From JAISFI01 sp031553775 (GTDB taxonomy: Bacteria > Bacteroidota > Bacteroidia > Bacteroidales > Azobacteroidaceae), in the NCBI GenBank assembly GCA_031553775.1, contig JAVBLA010000015.1:1-64000 (forward strand): 64,000 bases of DNA, read 5' to 3'. The translations under genes and the position numbers were made by a program. Numbering within the stretch: the stretch's first letter is position 1; each line of letters opens with the position of its first letter. Under the pieces are notes generated by a model. It did no database searches and had not been told where the DNA came from. It saw nothing but the letters and a program-made list of their open reading frames with translations. Below, piece after piece: positions 18,114 through 25,507 of this stretch.

Positions 18114-19138
18114 AAGGCAGGCATTGGATATACTGGGTATTGGCTTTACTGATCGTATTCTTTTTTTTCAGTAACCTGTTTGTCGGTTCGGTATCGATTC
18201 CGGCCGGTTCCATATTGGATATTCTCCTGGGAAAAGAGGTGGAGCGTATGGCATGGACGAATATTGTTATGCAATCCCGTTTACCCCAGTCGCTCACAGC
18301 CCTTTTGTCCGGAGCAGCATTGGCCGTTGCCGGATTGATGCTGCAGACTTTATTCCAGAATCCCCTGGCCGGTCCCTCTATTCTGGGAGTGAGCGATGGC
18401 GCCAACCTGGGAGTTGCTGTAGTAATGCTATATCTTGGAGGTACAGTGGGTAACGGATTATTTTCAGTGGGCGGAAGCCTGGCGGTTGTTCTGGCGGCAA
18501 TGGCCGGTGCCATTGCGGTTTTATCCCTGATCGTTTATTTTTCAGGCAAGTTGAAAAATAATGTCATGGTACTGATTATAGGAATGATGATAGGTTATCT
18601 GGCATCTTCCGGCATTGCCTTTTTGAACTATATCTCCACCGCTGAAAGCATCCGTTCTTATGTGATGTGGGGAATGGGGACTTTTTCCGGTGTGGCTTTG
18701 AAGCAAATTCCGTTTTATACTTTGCTGATCCTGTCGGGCTTACTGTTTTCCATCCTGCTGATCAAACCATTGAACGCCTTGTTATTGGGCGAAAGATACG
18801 CTGCTAATCTGGGTATACCCATCAAACGTACCAGGATACTGATCCTGTTATGTACCGGGCTACTGACGGCAACCGTGACTGCTTTTTGCGGACCGGTGAG
18901 TTTTATCGGATTGGCAGTTCCGCACATGGCGCGTTTGTTGTTGGGTACTTCCAACCATAAAATGCTGGTGCCGGTCACCATCTTGTCCGGAGCACTAGTG
19001 GCCTTGTTCTGCAATCTGTTAACTGTTATTCCATTCGGTGCAGGTGTTTTCCCTCTGAATGCAGTTACTCCTTTATTGGGAGCGCCGATAATCATCTATG
19101 TAATTATTAATCGTAAAAATATACAGTATTTTAATTGA
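18110..19138 (+). CDS. ABC importer permease, FecCD/BtuC family
   Basis: A 342-residue inner-membrane permease with about ten helices. FecCD features include SRLPQSLTALLSGAALAVAGLMLQTLFQNPLAGPSILGVSDGA near the N-terminus and GPVSFIGLAVPHMARLLLGTSNHK near residue 260, where the coupling helices contact the ATPase. The preferred start is the ATG at 18110, which overlaps the upstream stop as ATGA; an ATG at 18098 is a possible alternative. It is in the middle of a three-gene operon with the binding protein and ATPase, and its product would be a homodimer in the transporter. Confidence 0.95.
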   Translation: MKGRHWIYWVLALLIVFFFFSNLFVGSVSIPAGSILDILLGKEVERMAWTNIVMQSRLPQSLTALLSGAALAVAGLMLQTLFQNPLAGPSILGVSDGANLGVAVVMLYLGGTVGNGLFSVGGSLAVVLAAMAGAIAVLSLIVYFSGKLKNNVMVLIIGMMIGYLASSGIAFLNYISTAESIRSYVMWGMGTFSGVALKQIPFYTLLILSGLLFSILLIKPLNALLLGERYAANLGIPIKRTRILILLCTGLLTATVTAFCGPVSFIGLAVPHMARLLLGTSNHKMLVPVTILSGALVALFCNLLTVIPFGAGVFPLNAVTPLLGAPIIIYVIINRKNIQYFN

Positions 19139-19911
19139 AAACAACGGTACAAATCCAGGATCTGAGTATAGGCTATTCCCTGAAGCATGGAACACGGAAA
19201 GTAGTAGGAGAGGGGATTTGCCAAGAATTGCTTGCCGGTGAGGTAACCTGCCTGCTGGGGCGGAACGGAGCCGGAAAATCTACTTTGATCCGTACCATCT
19301 CCGGTTTTCAACCTCCTTTGTCGGGATCGATTAGCATCTCCGGGAAAAATATCCGTTACTTATCTGAAAGCGAGCGTGCACAACAGATCGGATTAGTGCT
19401 GACCGACCGTACTTATGCTGGTGGCATCACTGTTTTCGAGTTGGTATCTTTGGGACGTCATCCCCATACAGGTTTTTTTGGGAGGTTGCAGAAAAATGAT
19501 AAACAGGTGATTTTTTCTTCTATGGAAAAAGCCGGGATTATCGATAAGGCAGATCATTATGTTTCCGAGTTGAGCGACGGAGAAAGACAAAAGACAATGA
19601 TAGCCAAAGCTTTGGCTCAGGAGTGTCCTGTGATCTTATTAGATGAGCCTACCGCTTTCCTGGATGTCAATAGCCGCATAGAAACTATGGAGTTGCTCCG
19701 GAACCTGGCCAATAAAGAAGGAAAAACGGTATTACTTTCCACTCACGACATAGAAGCTGCCGTCCGGATGGGCGATCGTTTCTGGCTGATGGCAAAAAAC
19801 CGTCCGTTGGTTTCCGGAATTCCCGGCGATTTGATCAGATCAGGTGTTTTTGACGATTATTTTAATTTGTCGGAATTGCCGCAATGGTCTGCTAAGCAGT
19901 ATATCCGATAA
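19135..19911 (+). CDS. ABC importer ATPase, FecE/BtuD type
   Basis: A 258-residue ATP-binding subunit energising the preceding permease. Walker A is GRNGAGKST (about residue 41), the signature is LSDGERQ, Walker B is VILLDEP, and the switch histidine is in STHDIE. The start is a TTG at 19135 that overlaps the permease stop (TTGA); no ATG or GTG lies before the Walker A motif, so the TTG is well supported. This is the last gene of the importer operon and faces the convergent GntP permease gene with 30 bases between. Confidence 0.95.
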   Translation: MKTTVQIQDLSIGYSLKHGTRKVVGEGICQELLAGEVTCLLGRNGAGKSTLIRTISGFQPPLSGSISISGKNIRYLSESERAQQIGLVLTDRTYAGGITVFELVSLGRHPHTGFFGRLQKNDKQVIFSSMEKAGIIDKADHYVSELSDGERQKTMIAKALAQECPVILLDEPTAFLDVNSRIETMELLRNLANKEGKTVLLSTHDIEAAVRMGDRFWLMAKNRPLVSGIPGDLIRSGVFDDYFNLSELPQWSAKQYIR

Positions 19912-19941
19912 ACTGTTCAGGACATCTCTATTTGTATATTT

Positions 19942-21207
19942 TTACTTCATCAGCACCTCCAAAACAATGTAGGTAAAGGTAGTCAATGTCGCCAGTATGG
20001 TTCCTATCAATGTTTCATACGGGATCAGTTTCATCCTTTCTTTGAAGCCGACTTCCATGGAACCGCCTGTAGCATGAAAAAAGGAGCCGTGCGGAAGATG
20101 ATCCAATACGGTAGCTCCCGAATTAATCATGGCGGCACCCCATACTGCAGATACTCCCAATGCAACAATTATTGAAGAAAAAGAAGACGAGGCGATGGTG
20201 GCTCCGGCTGTTGTCGATGCCGTGGCAGCCGACATCAATGCTCCGGACAGCGGAGCGATCAGATATTCTCCGAATGGAGTTTGAGCCAATCCACTGATCA
20301 TATAATCTTTCAGGCTGGAATGCTTTATGATCCCGGCAATGGCACCGGTTCCTATCAATAAAACAGCAATAACCGACATTTTCGATAGTCCGTATTCAAG
20401 GCTCTCTTTTAATAATGAGATTTTCCGCATGCAAATAATTCCTATAATACCACCTACCGGCAAGGCGATTAAGGGGTCGATCGATAAACCGGCTAAAGGA
20501 CGCAATGCCAACAGCAATATAGTAACTACCGGTCCGATGATACTGGCTCCGAAAGAGGGCAGGGAAACCGATTCTTCAGTTTGAACCAATGTTATTCTTT
20601 TTACCGGATATTTCTTATCCGGAAATATTTTCACAATCATGGTCACTGTAACGATTAAACCGATGATTGCCGGAATTAAATTGGCAACCATCACAGAGTA
20701 AAGATCCGCTCCGAAATTTTCTGCAGCAATGATGGTATTGGGGTTAGGAGAAATAATATTTCCGCATTTTCCGCCTCCGATCATTATTAATAATAATTTC
20801 GACGGATGTATTCCTAAATTACGCCCGGTCAACAATGCAATGGGTGCCACAGTGATGATGGCCACATCGATGAAGACCCCGGTGGTACATAATAACATGG
20901 CCGATAAGGCAAGAGCCAGGTAAACATATTTTTCTCCCAGGAACTTTATGATGTGGTTGGAAATCGACTCGGCAGCACCTGTGATAATCAAAACGCCGGA
21001 TAAAACACCGGCTGTAAGTATCCGGATAACCGCAGGTGTTATATCCTTAATACCTTCAATCATTATTCTTACGGTATCGGGTAAAGACACAGTACCTAAT
21101 AAACCTCCGGCCAAAGCGCCCAGAATCAGGCTGTAAAAAGGATGTACTTTTTTTATTATCAACAAAATAGATAAAATCAATCCGATAATTGCACCAATTG
21201 CTGTCAT
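19942..21207 (-). CDS. GntP-family permease, probably for glycerate
   Basis: A 421-residue secondary transporter with about 12 helices. GntP/ArsB-like motifs include ITAGVLSGVLIITGAAESIS, GGGKCGNIISPNPNTIIAAENF and the closing NSGATVLDHLPHGSFFHATGGS. GntP proteins import gluconate, related sugar acids or glycerate with protons. The gene begins one base after the glycerate kinase stop, so the two are surely co-transcribed, which makes glycerate the best guess for the substrate. No regulatory gene is adjacent. Confidence 0.92.
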   Translation of the reverse strand: MTAIGAIIGLILSILLIIKKVHPFYSLILGALAGGLLGTVSLPDTVRIMIEGIKDITPAVIRILTAGVLSGVLIITGAAESISNHIIKFLGEKYVYLALALSAMLLCTTGVFIDVAIITVAPIALLTGRNLGIHPSKLLLIMIGGGKCGNIISPNPNTIIAAENFGADLYSVMVANLIPAIIGLIVTVTMIVKIFPDKKYPVKRITLVQTEESVSLPSFGASIIGPVVTILLLALRPLAGLSIDPLIALPVGGIIGIICMRKISLLKESLEYGLSKMSVIAVLLIGTGAIAGIIKHSSLKDYMISGLAQTPFGEYLIAPLSGALMSAATASTTAGATIASSSFSSIIVALGVSAVWGAAMINSGATVLDHLPHGSFFHATGGSMEVGFKERMKLIPYETLIGTILATLTTFTYIVLEVLMK

Positions 21208-21208
21208 A

Positions 21209-22351
21209 CTACTTTGTTATGAATTTGTTGATGATTCTTATAATCTGGGAACTTGTTTCTTCGATGTTTTTTTGTGCATAAGCTGTTCCCATTGCTTTTT
21301 GTAAATCAACAGCTGCACTTTGAATGCTGAAAACGCCTAAAAATCCCATATCGTTTAAAAGCTGCACATCTTCGACAGATCCGGCAATTGCTATTACAGG
21401 GATATTATATTTTGAAGCATATTCCAGCACACCTGCGGGAACTTTTCCCATTTTGGTTTGGGCATCCAATTTTCCCTCTCCGGTAATTACCCAATCGGCA
21501 TTCCTGAGTATATTGTCAAAATTCAAGATATTCAATACGCATTGTATTCCCGGTTGCAAGACCGACGGCAGAAATGCCATAAAAGCAGCGCCTAATCCTC
21601 CTGCAGCGCCACTTCCCGGAATTGAGGCGATGTCTTTACGTACAATTTGTTTCAATATTTCCGCATAATGTTTCAATCCCTTGTCTAAGATTTCTATCTC
21701 CTCGGAAGAAGCTCCTTTTTGCGGTGCAAATACATGTGCAGCACCATTTTCCCCATACAATGGACTATTTACATCACACATAATGGTAAATGAACTTTCC
21801 AATGCTTCAGGCATCAATGAAGAAATATCTATATCGGCTATTTTTAATAAATTCCGGCCTTCTCCTTTCAATAGATTGCGGTGTTTGTCGTAAAATGCAA
21901 CTCCTAATGCCTGCATCATACCCATACCTCCGTCGTTGGTGGCACTTCCCCCGATTCCGGTTATAAATTTCCGGCAACCTCTTTTCAGGGCATCGGCTAT
22001 CATTTCACCAGTTCCGTAAGTTGTAGTATATAGAGGATTCCTTTTGCCGGGCGGTACCCATGTCAACCCGCTGGTTTCCGCCATTTCCATAATGGCTGTA
22101 CCTGTATTCTCGAGAATCCCATAGACTGAGTCTTTCTTCTTCATCAACGGATCGTGTGTGACAACCTTTACAAATTTACCGTTTAGCGCTTTTGTCAATG
22201 TTCTCATTGTTCCTTCACCGCCATCGGCTACCGCCACTTTTTCTACCTGGCAGTCAGGAAGAACCGAAAAGATTCCTCTTTCTACGCTTTCAGCGACTTC
22301 TTCCGAAGTACACGAACCTTTGAATGAATCGCAGGCGATAACTATTTTCAT
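21209..22351 (-). CDS. Glycerate kinase, GlxK/GarK family
   Basis: Phosphorylates D-glycerate to a phosphoglycerate using ATP, feeding lower glycolysis. The protein is 380 residues from the ATG at 22351 (MKIVIACDSFKGS); an upstream ATG at 22366 adds only five residues. Family motifs are VADGGEGT, GIGGSATNDGGMGMMQALG and the VITGEGKLDAQTKMGK segment near residue 285. It is followed directly by the GntP permease gene. The product formed (2- or 3-phosphoglycerate) cannot be told from the sequence; GarK-type enzymes usually make 2-phosphoglycerate. Confidence 0.95.
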   Translation of the reverse strand: MKIVIACDSFKGSCTSEEVAESVERGIFSVLPDCQVEKVAVADGGEGTMRTLTKALNGKFVKVVTHDPLMKKKDSVYGILENTGTAIMEMAETSGLTWVPPGKRNPLYTTTYGTGEMIADALKRGCRKFITGIGGSATNDGGMGMMQALGVAFYDKHRNLLKGEGRNLLKIADIDISSLMPEALESSFTIMCDVNSPLYGENGAAHVFAPQKGASSEEIEILDKGLKHYAEILKQIVRKDIASIPGSGAAGGLGAAFMAFLPSVLQPGIQCVLNILNFDNILRNADWVITGEGKLDAQTKMGKVPAGVLEYASKYNIPVIAIAGSVEDVQLLNDMGFLGVFSIQSAAVDLQKAMGTAYAQKNIEETSSQIIRIINKFITK

Positions 22352-22374
22352 TGAAAAAGCATCCAAAATGAAAT

Positions 22375-22400
22375 AACTGTTTGTAATTTTTTAAACAGTT
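22375..22400 (-). terminator. Weak hairpin after the six-gene SPFH cluster
   Basis: AACTGTTT and AAACAGTT form an 8-bp stem a few bases past the stop codon of the beta-helix gene. The following minus-strand sequence is T-rich but interrupted. It likely ends the cluster transcript before the glycerate kinase gene. Confidence 0.45.
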
Positions 22401-22405
22401 AAAAC

Positions 22406-23380
22406 TCAATTAAACTTTCCTGTAATCTGAGAAATATCAAATTTTCCGTTAATATCTTGTATCTCAATTTTTCCACGAAGGATATCAAAGAAGAAATCTT
22501 TGATCCGGTCAAAAGTCAGAGCTACCGGTTGCCCTTTTTCATCCACTCCCAGATCGTATGTTTTCAGCAATTGGGAACCCAGGCTGGCGGCAGTCAGTAG
22601 AAAATGATTCTGGAATTTATCCGTATCCAGCAAATCGGCAGCCAATACTTTCCCGACAACGGTATAGCAACGGAGAGTTTTCTGGGTTTCTTCATCTGTT
22701 AACGTCGTTTTTACTTCATCGGCAACGATATTCATCTCTATTTTGCCGGAGTTGGTTGCCTGTTTCATTCCTTTGTAAAGCGCTCCGAGGTCGGCTAAAC
22801 TCAGATTGTAAAACTTGGTACCGGGAATGGTTGCGATCTTTTCGATAGAGAAGGCGCTTGGCAGGAGTAGTCCGATTGTCTGTGCTGCTTTTACAGACGG
22901 AGTATTGAATGTCCCGACAATCGAGTTAGTCATATCGATACTTTGGGTGGCGAAAACACCACCTATTACCACACTGTTTTCGAGGATAATTTCATCGGCA
23001 TAGATGCTGCCCGCCACAAAGGCATTATACAGTGTAACACTATGTGCATTGATATCCGAGTAAAACAGGATATTGCAATTTTGGGCTCTGGATACCACAG
23101 AATTGGCCGATCCTACACTTTTTTTGAAAGAGACGTTGCCTTTGGCTTCGCTGTTGACATATAATTCGAGTTGTGTAAACACGGCGCCTTGTATTTCCAG
23201 ATCGCCCTGCTGTATTTCCAGTTTGTGGGCATAAACCGGTCCTTCTATTACTGTGTTACCCTGAATGGTGACAGTCCGGTTCAATTCGGCAATCTTTTCA
23301 GGTAATATAGATCCTTTTACCAGGTTATCCTTCAGTTGGATATTGGTTTCGTTGAATCGAAGTTCTTTTAATTCTTTCAT
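22406..23380 (-). CDS. Beta-helix, bactofilin-like (polymer-forming) protein of the SPFH cluster
   Basis: A 324-residue cytosolic protein without signal or membrane helix. Residues about 30-160 show regular short beta-strands with turns (VTIQGNTVIEGPVYAHKLEIQQGDLEIQGAVF, GSIYADEIILENSVVIGGVFATQSIDMTNSIV). This is the right-handed beta-helix periodicity of bactofilins and other polymer-forming cytoskeletal proteins. The C-terminal part (about 190-324) is a different, mixed alpha/beta region. It is the last gene of a six-gene cluster with an SPFH/zinc-ribbon protein and coiled-coil proteins. The inference is a scaffold at the membrane; classical bactofilins are shorter, so homology must be tested. 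Confidence 0.6.
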   Translation of the reverse strand: MKELKELRFNETNIQLKDNLVKGSILPEKIAELNRTVTIQGNTVIEGPVYAHKLEIQQGDLEIQGAVFTQLELYVNSEAKGNVSFKKSVGSANSVVSRAQNCNILFYSDINAHSVTLYNAFVAGSIYADEIILENSVVIGGVFATQSIDMTNSIVGTFNTPSVKAAQTIGLLLPSAFSIEKIATIPGTKFYNLSLADLGALYKGMKQATNSGKIEMNIVADEVKTTLTDEETQKTLRCYTVVGKVLAADLLDTDKFQNHFLLTAASLGSQLLKTYDLGVDEKGQPVALTFDRIKDFFFDILRGKIEIQDINGKFDISQITGKFN

Positions 23381-23389
23381 ATCTTAAAT

Positions 23390-23422
23390 AATTGAAAATT
23401 GAGAATTGAAAATTGAAAATGG
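23390..23422. repeat. AATTGAAA-type repeat arm
   Basis: Four units of the AATTGAAA/AATTGAGA type in the gap between two genes of the SPFH cluster. The 33 bases are identical to the arm at 27724-27756 in the same cluster. Confidence 0.85.
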
Positions 23423-23500
23423 GCTAAGGCCTATTTCCGTTTGAAAATGACATGTTGTTTTCATGTTTTTGGATGAATTGAAAGACACATGTCCTGTTTC

Positions 23501-24568
23501 TTAGATATTTTGAGACTTGATAACAGCAATGGAACCGAGATCGGCTAACTTCCGGATCATGTCTTTTACCCTTGTATCATGCGGATTAGATGCTGCATAA
23601 GCTTTATTGATTTCCGTATTCAGGTAGAGACTCAAATGATCCCGGTACGATGCAGGTATCGGTCCGAAAGCTCCGGAAGATTCCGAAAACTGTTCAGTCA
23701 GTTCTTTTTTGACCGAATGATCCTGTAAACCGGCGATATAATCGGACGTAAACAGTTTTTTGTCGGTTAGTTTTTTTTCATTACTTGTTTCTATCAGGCA
23801 GACCGGAGAATACTTTCTGGATGAATCATTTTCATTGAGCATGCTTTGCTGAATGGTATGATTGAGCTTTTTTTGCTGCCACAGGAAAATTTTCGCCTGG
23901 TTTAACGTATCCAGTGCTCTTTTCTTGGCGATAGATGCGCTGAGTTTAGATTGAAGTCCCCCGCATTCACTTCCGAAGATAGCCACTGTCCCCACCAGGT
24001 CGTTTCCTGAGGTACGGTTTTTCTGGCTATCGGTTTCCTTTTTGAATACAAAAGTCGGTTTGTCCAATTCATACACCCGGTTATCCAATTCATGGTTCAG
24101 GTCGTTGAATATTTTGAAATAGCGACCGGAAATGCGATTGTAATCATTTTCCATTTGTTTTTTCTTGGCAACGCATGATTGGGCGAGTTCCCTCAGGTGC
24201 ATGATCTGTGCATCTATTTGTTGGGAAAGTTCGGCGACTTGTTGGCTGATTTCGGAGCGGATATATCCGAAAAATCCGCCGATGATAGTATCGGCTACTT
24301 TTTGGGAGTTTTTATTGATCGAAGCCACTTGTGCTGTCTCTGTAGCTACTACGGCAGTAGTCAGCAGGTTGACATTCGTATTGCATTTGTCGACACTGTG
24401 GTCAAAAGGAACCGTATCTACATGGATATTCACATCTATGGGAACATTTTCCGTATAATTGACCGTGACCGATGTGCTCCCTCCGCTTTGGGATGCAGGA
24501 TAAGAGACGCTTACGGTTTTTGATCCCCTAACCGTTATGGTTTCATGATAACTTCTGCTGTAACTCAT
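23501..24568 (-). CDS. Helical protein of the SPFH cluster, paralogue B
   Basis: A 355-residue protein I do not recognise as a named family. The first 60 residues are Ser/Thr/Val-rich beta-like sequence (TVRGSKTVSVSYPASQSGGS). Residues about 95-175 are long helices with coiled-coil character, and a conserved core reads VYELDKPTFVF. The same region in the adjacent gene (24581-25495) reads VFELDKPTIDF, and both share GF-x-x-x-IRS-x-ISQ before it, so these are tandem paralogues. No signal peptide or membrane helix is visible. It starts 12 bases after the paralogue's stop. Function unknown; presumably an assembly partner of the membrane and SPFH proteins encoded upstream. Confidence 0.7.
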   Translation of the reverse strand: MSYSRSYHETITVRGSKTVSVSYPASQSGGSTSVTVNYTENVPIDVNIHVDTVPFDHSVDKCNTNVNLLTTAVVATETAQVASINKNSQKVADTIIGGFFGYIRSEISQQVAELSQQIDAQIMHLRELAQSCVAKKKQMENDYNRISGRYFKIFNDLNHELDNRVYELDKPTFVFKKETDSQKNRTSGNDLVGTVAIFGSECGGLQSKLSASIAKKRALDTLNQAKIFLWQQKKLNHTIQQSMLNENDSSRKYSPVCLIETSNEKKLTDKKLFTSDYIAGLQDHSVKKELTEQFSESSGAFGPIPASYRDHLSLYLNTEINKAYAASNPHDTRVKDMIRKLADLGSIAVIKSQNI

Positions 24569-24580
24569 ACCAATCTCCTT

Positions 24581-25495
24581 TTAAATGGTTTGATAATTGT
24601 TGGATTGGAACAGTTGCATGGCCATATTTTTCACCCTTTGCGATTGAGAGGAGCCGGAAACAAGTTTGCTGAATTCGTTTTTTATTTTCAGATCAGGTTC
24701 GGTAGCCTGTATCCATTGAGCTTCAGGTATTCTGGCATATATAGCATTGCTGATGGCCGATTGTGAAATTTTATCGAGCGTATGATCCGGAATATTAATT
24801 TCCAGATGTTTATTTTCAGAGTTGTCTCTGTTACATTCATGAATCACAACCGGAATGTAAATGCCGGCTGTTTCCTTGTATCTGCCGTCGTTGATCAGAA
24901 TCTGGTCGGTCAACTTTTTCTGCACATTCATTTCATAGAGAAAACTTTTCATGGAATAGATCACACTTGCTCCTTTCTGTTTTACATTGGATGCAATAAT
25001 CTTCTGGCTGGTAGCCAGTGATTCCAATTGGGTAACAGGGATGGTTGCCGTAAGGTATTTTGTCCGGTTGGATATTTTATCCACTTCCCTGACCGCAAAG
25101 TCGATAGTCGGCTTGTCAAGTTCGAAAACCCTTTGTTTCAGATTAGCATTCAGTCCGTTGAAAAGCTTGATATATCTTTTCGCGATCATATTGTAATCCC
25201 GTTCCATCCGGTTCTTAATTCCCATTAAAGCATTTTTTTGCTGGTTCAACTGCATCAGGTGTGAATCGACTTCACTCTGGAGCTTGGCCATTTTTTGCGA
25301 TATCTGGGAACGTATCAGGGAGTAAAATCCTTTATTGACATTTTTGCAAACATGATCGGCGGCTTTTTCCTCGGCCAGGATCACAGCAGTTTGCATAGCA
25401 ACAACAGCACCCGTGGTTGCATTTACATGACGGGAAACGCTGCTGATCTCATCTGCCATTGGTTTTGTGTCGACTGTATAATTGAATGATGCCAT
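24581..25495 (-). CDS. Helical protein of the SPFH cluster, paralogue A
   Basis: A 304-residue protein, shorter at the N-terminus than its paralogue. The helical core (residues about 60-150) contains GFYSLIRSQISQKMAKLQSE, MERDYNMIAKRYIKLFNGL and VFELDKPTIDF, matching the next gene position by position. A hydrophobic patch around residues 25-45 (NATTGAVVAMQTAVILAEE) may be a buried helix rather than a membrane span. It lies 12 bases after the acidic-tail gene and 12 bases before its paralogue, so all three are in one message. No function can be assigned; duplication suggests a hetero-oligomer. Confidence 0.7.
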   Translation of the reverse strand: MASFNYTVDTKPMADEISSVSRHVNATTGAVVAMQTAVILAEEKAADHVCKNVNKGFYSLIRSQISQKMAKLQSEVDSHLMQLNQQKNALMGIKNRMERDYNMIAKRYIKLFNGLNANLKQRVFELDKPTIDFAVREVDKISNRTKYLTATIPVTQLESLATSQKIIASNVKQKGASVIYSMKSFLYEMNVQKKLTDQILINDGRYKETAGIYIPVVIHECNRDNSENKHLEINIPDHTLDKISQSAISNAIYARIPEAQWIQATEPDLKIKNEFSKLVSGSSQSQRVKNMAMQLFQSNNYQTI

Positions 25496-25507
25496 AATGT
25501 GATCGGT

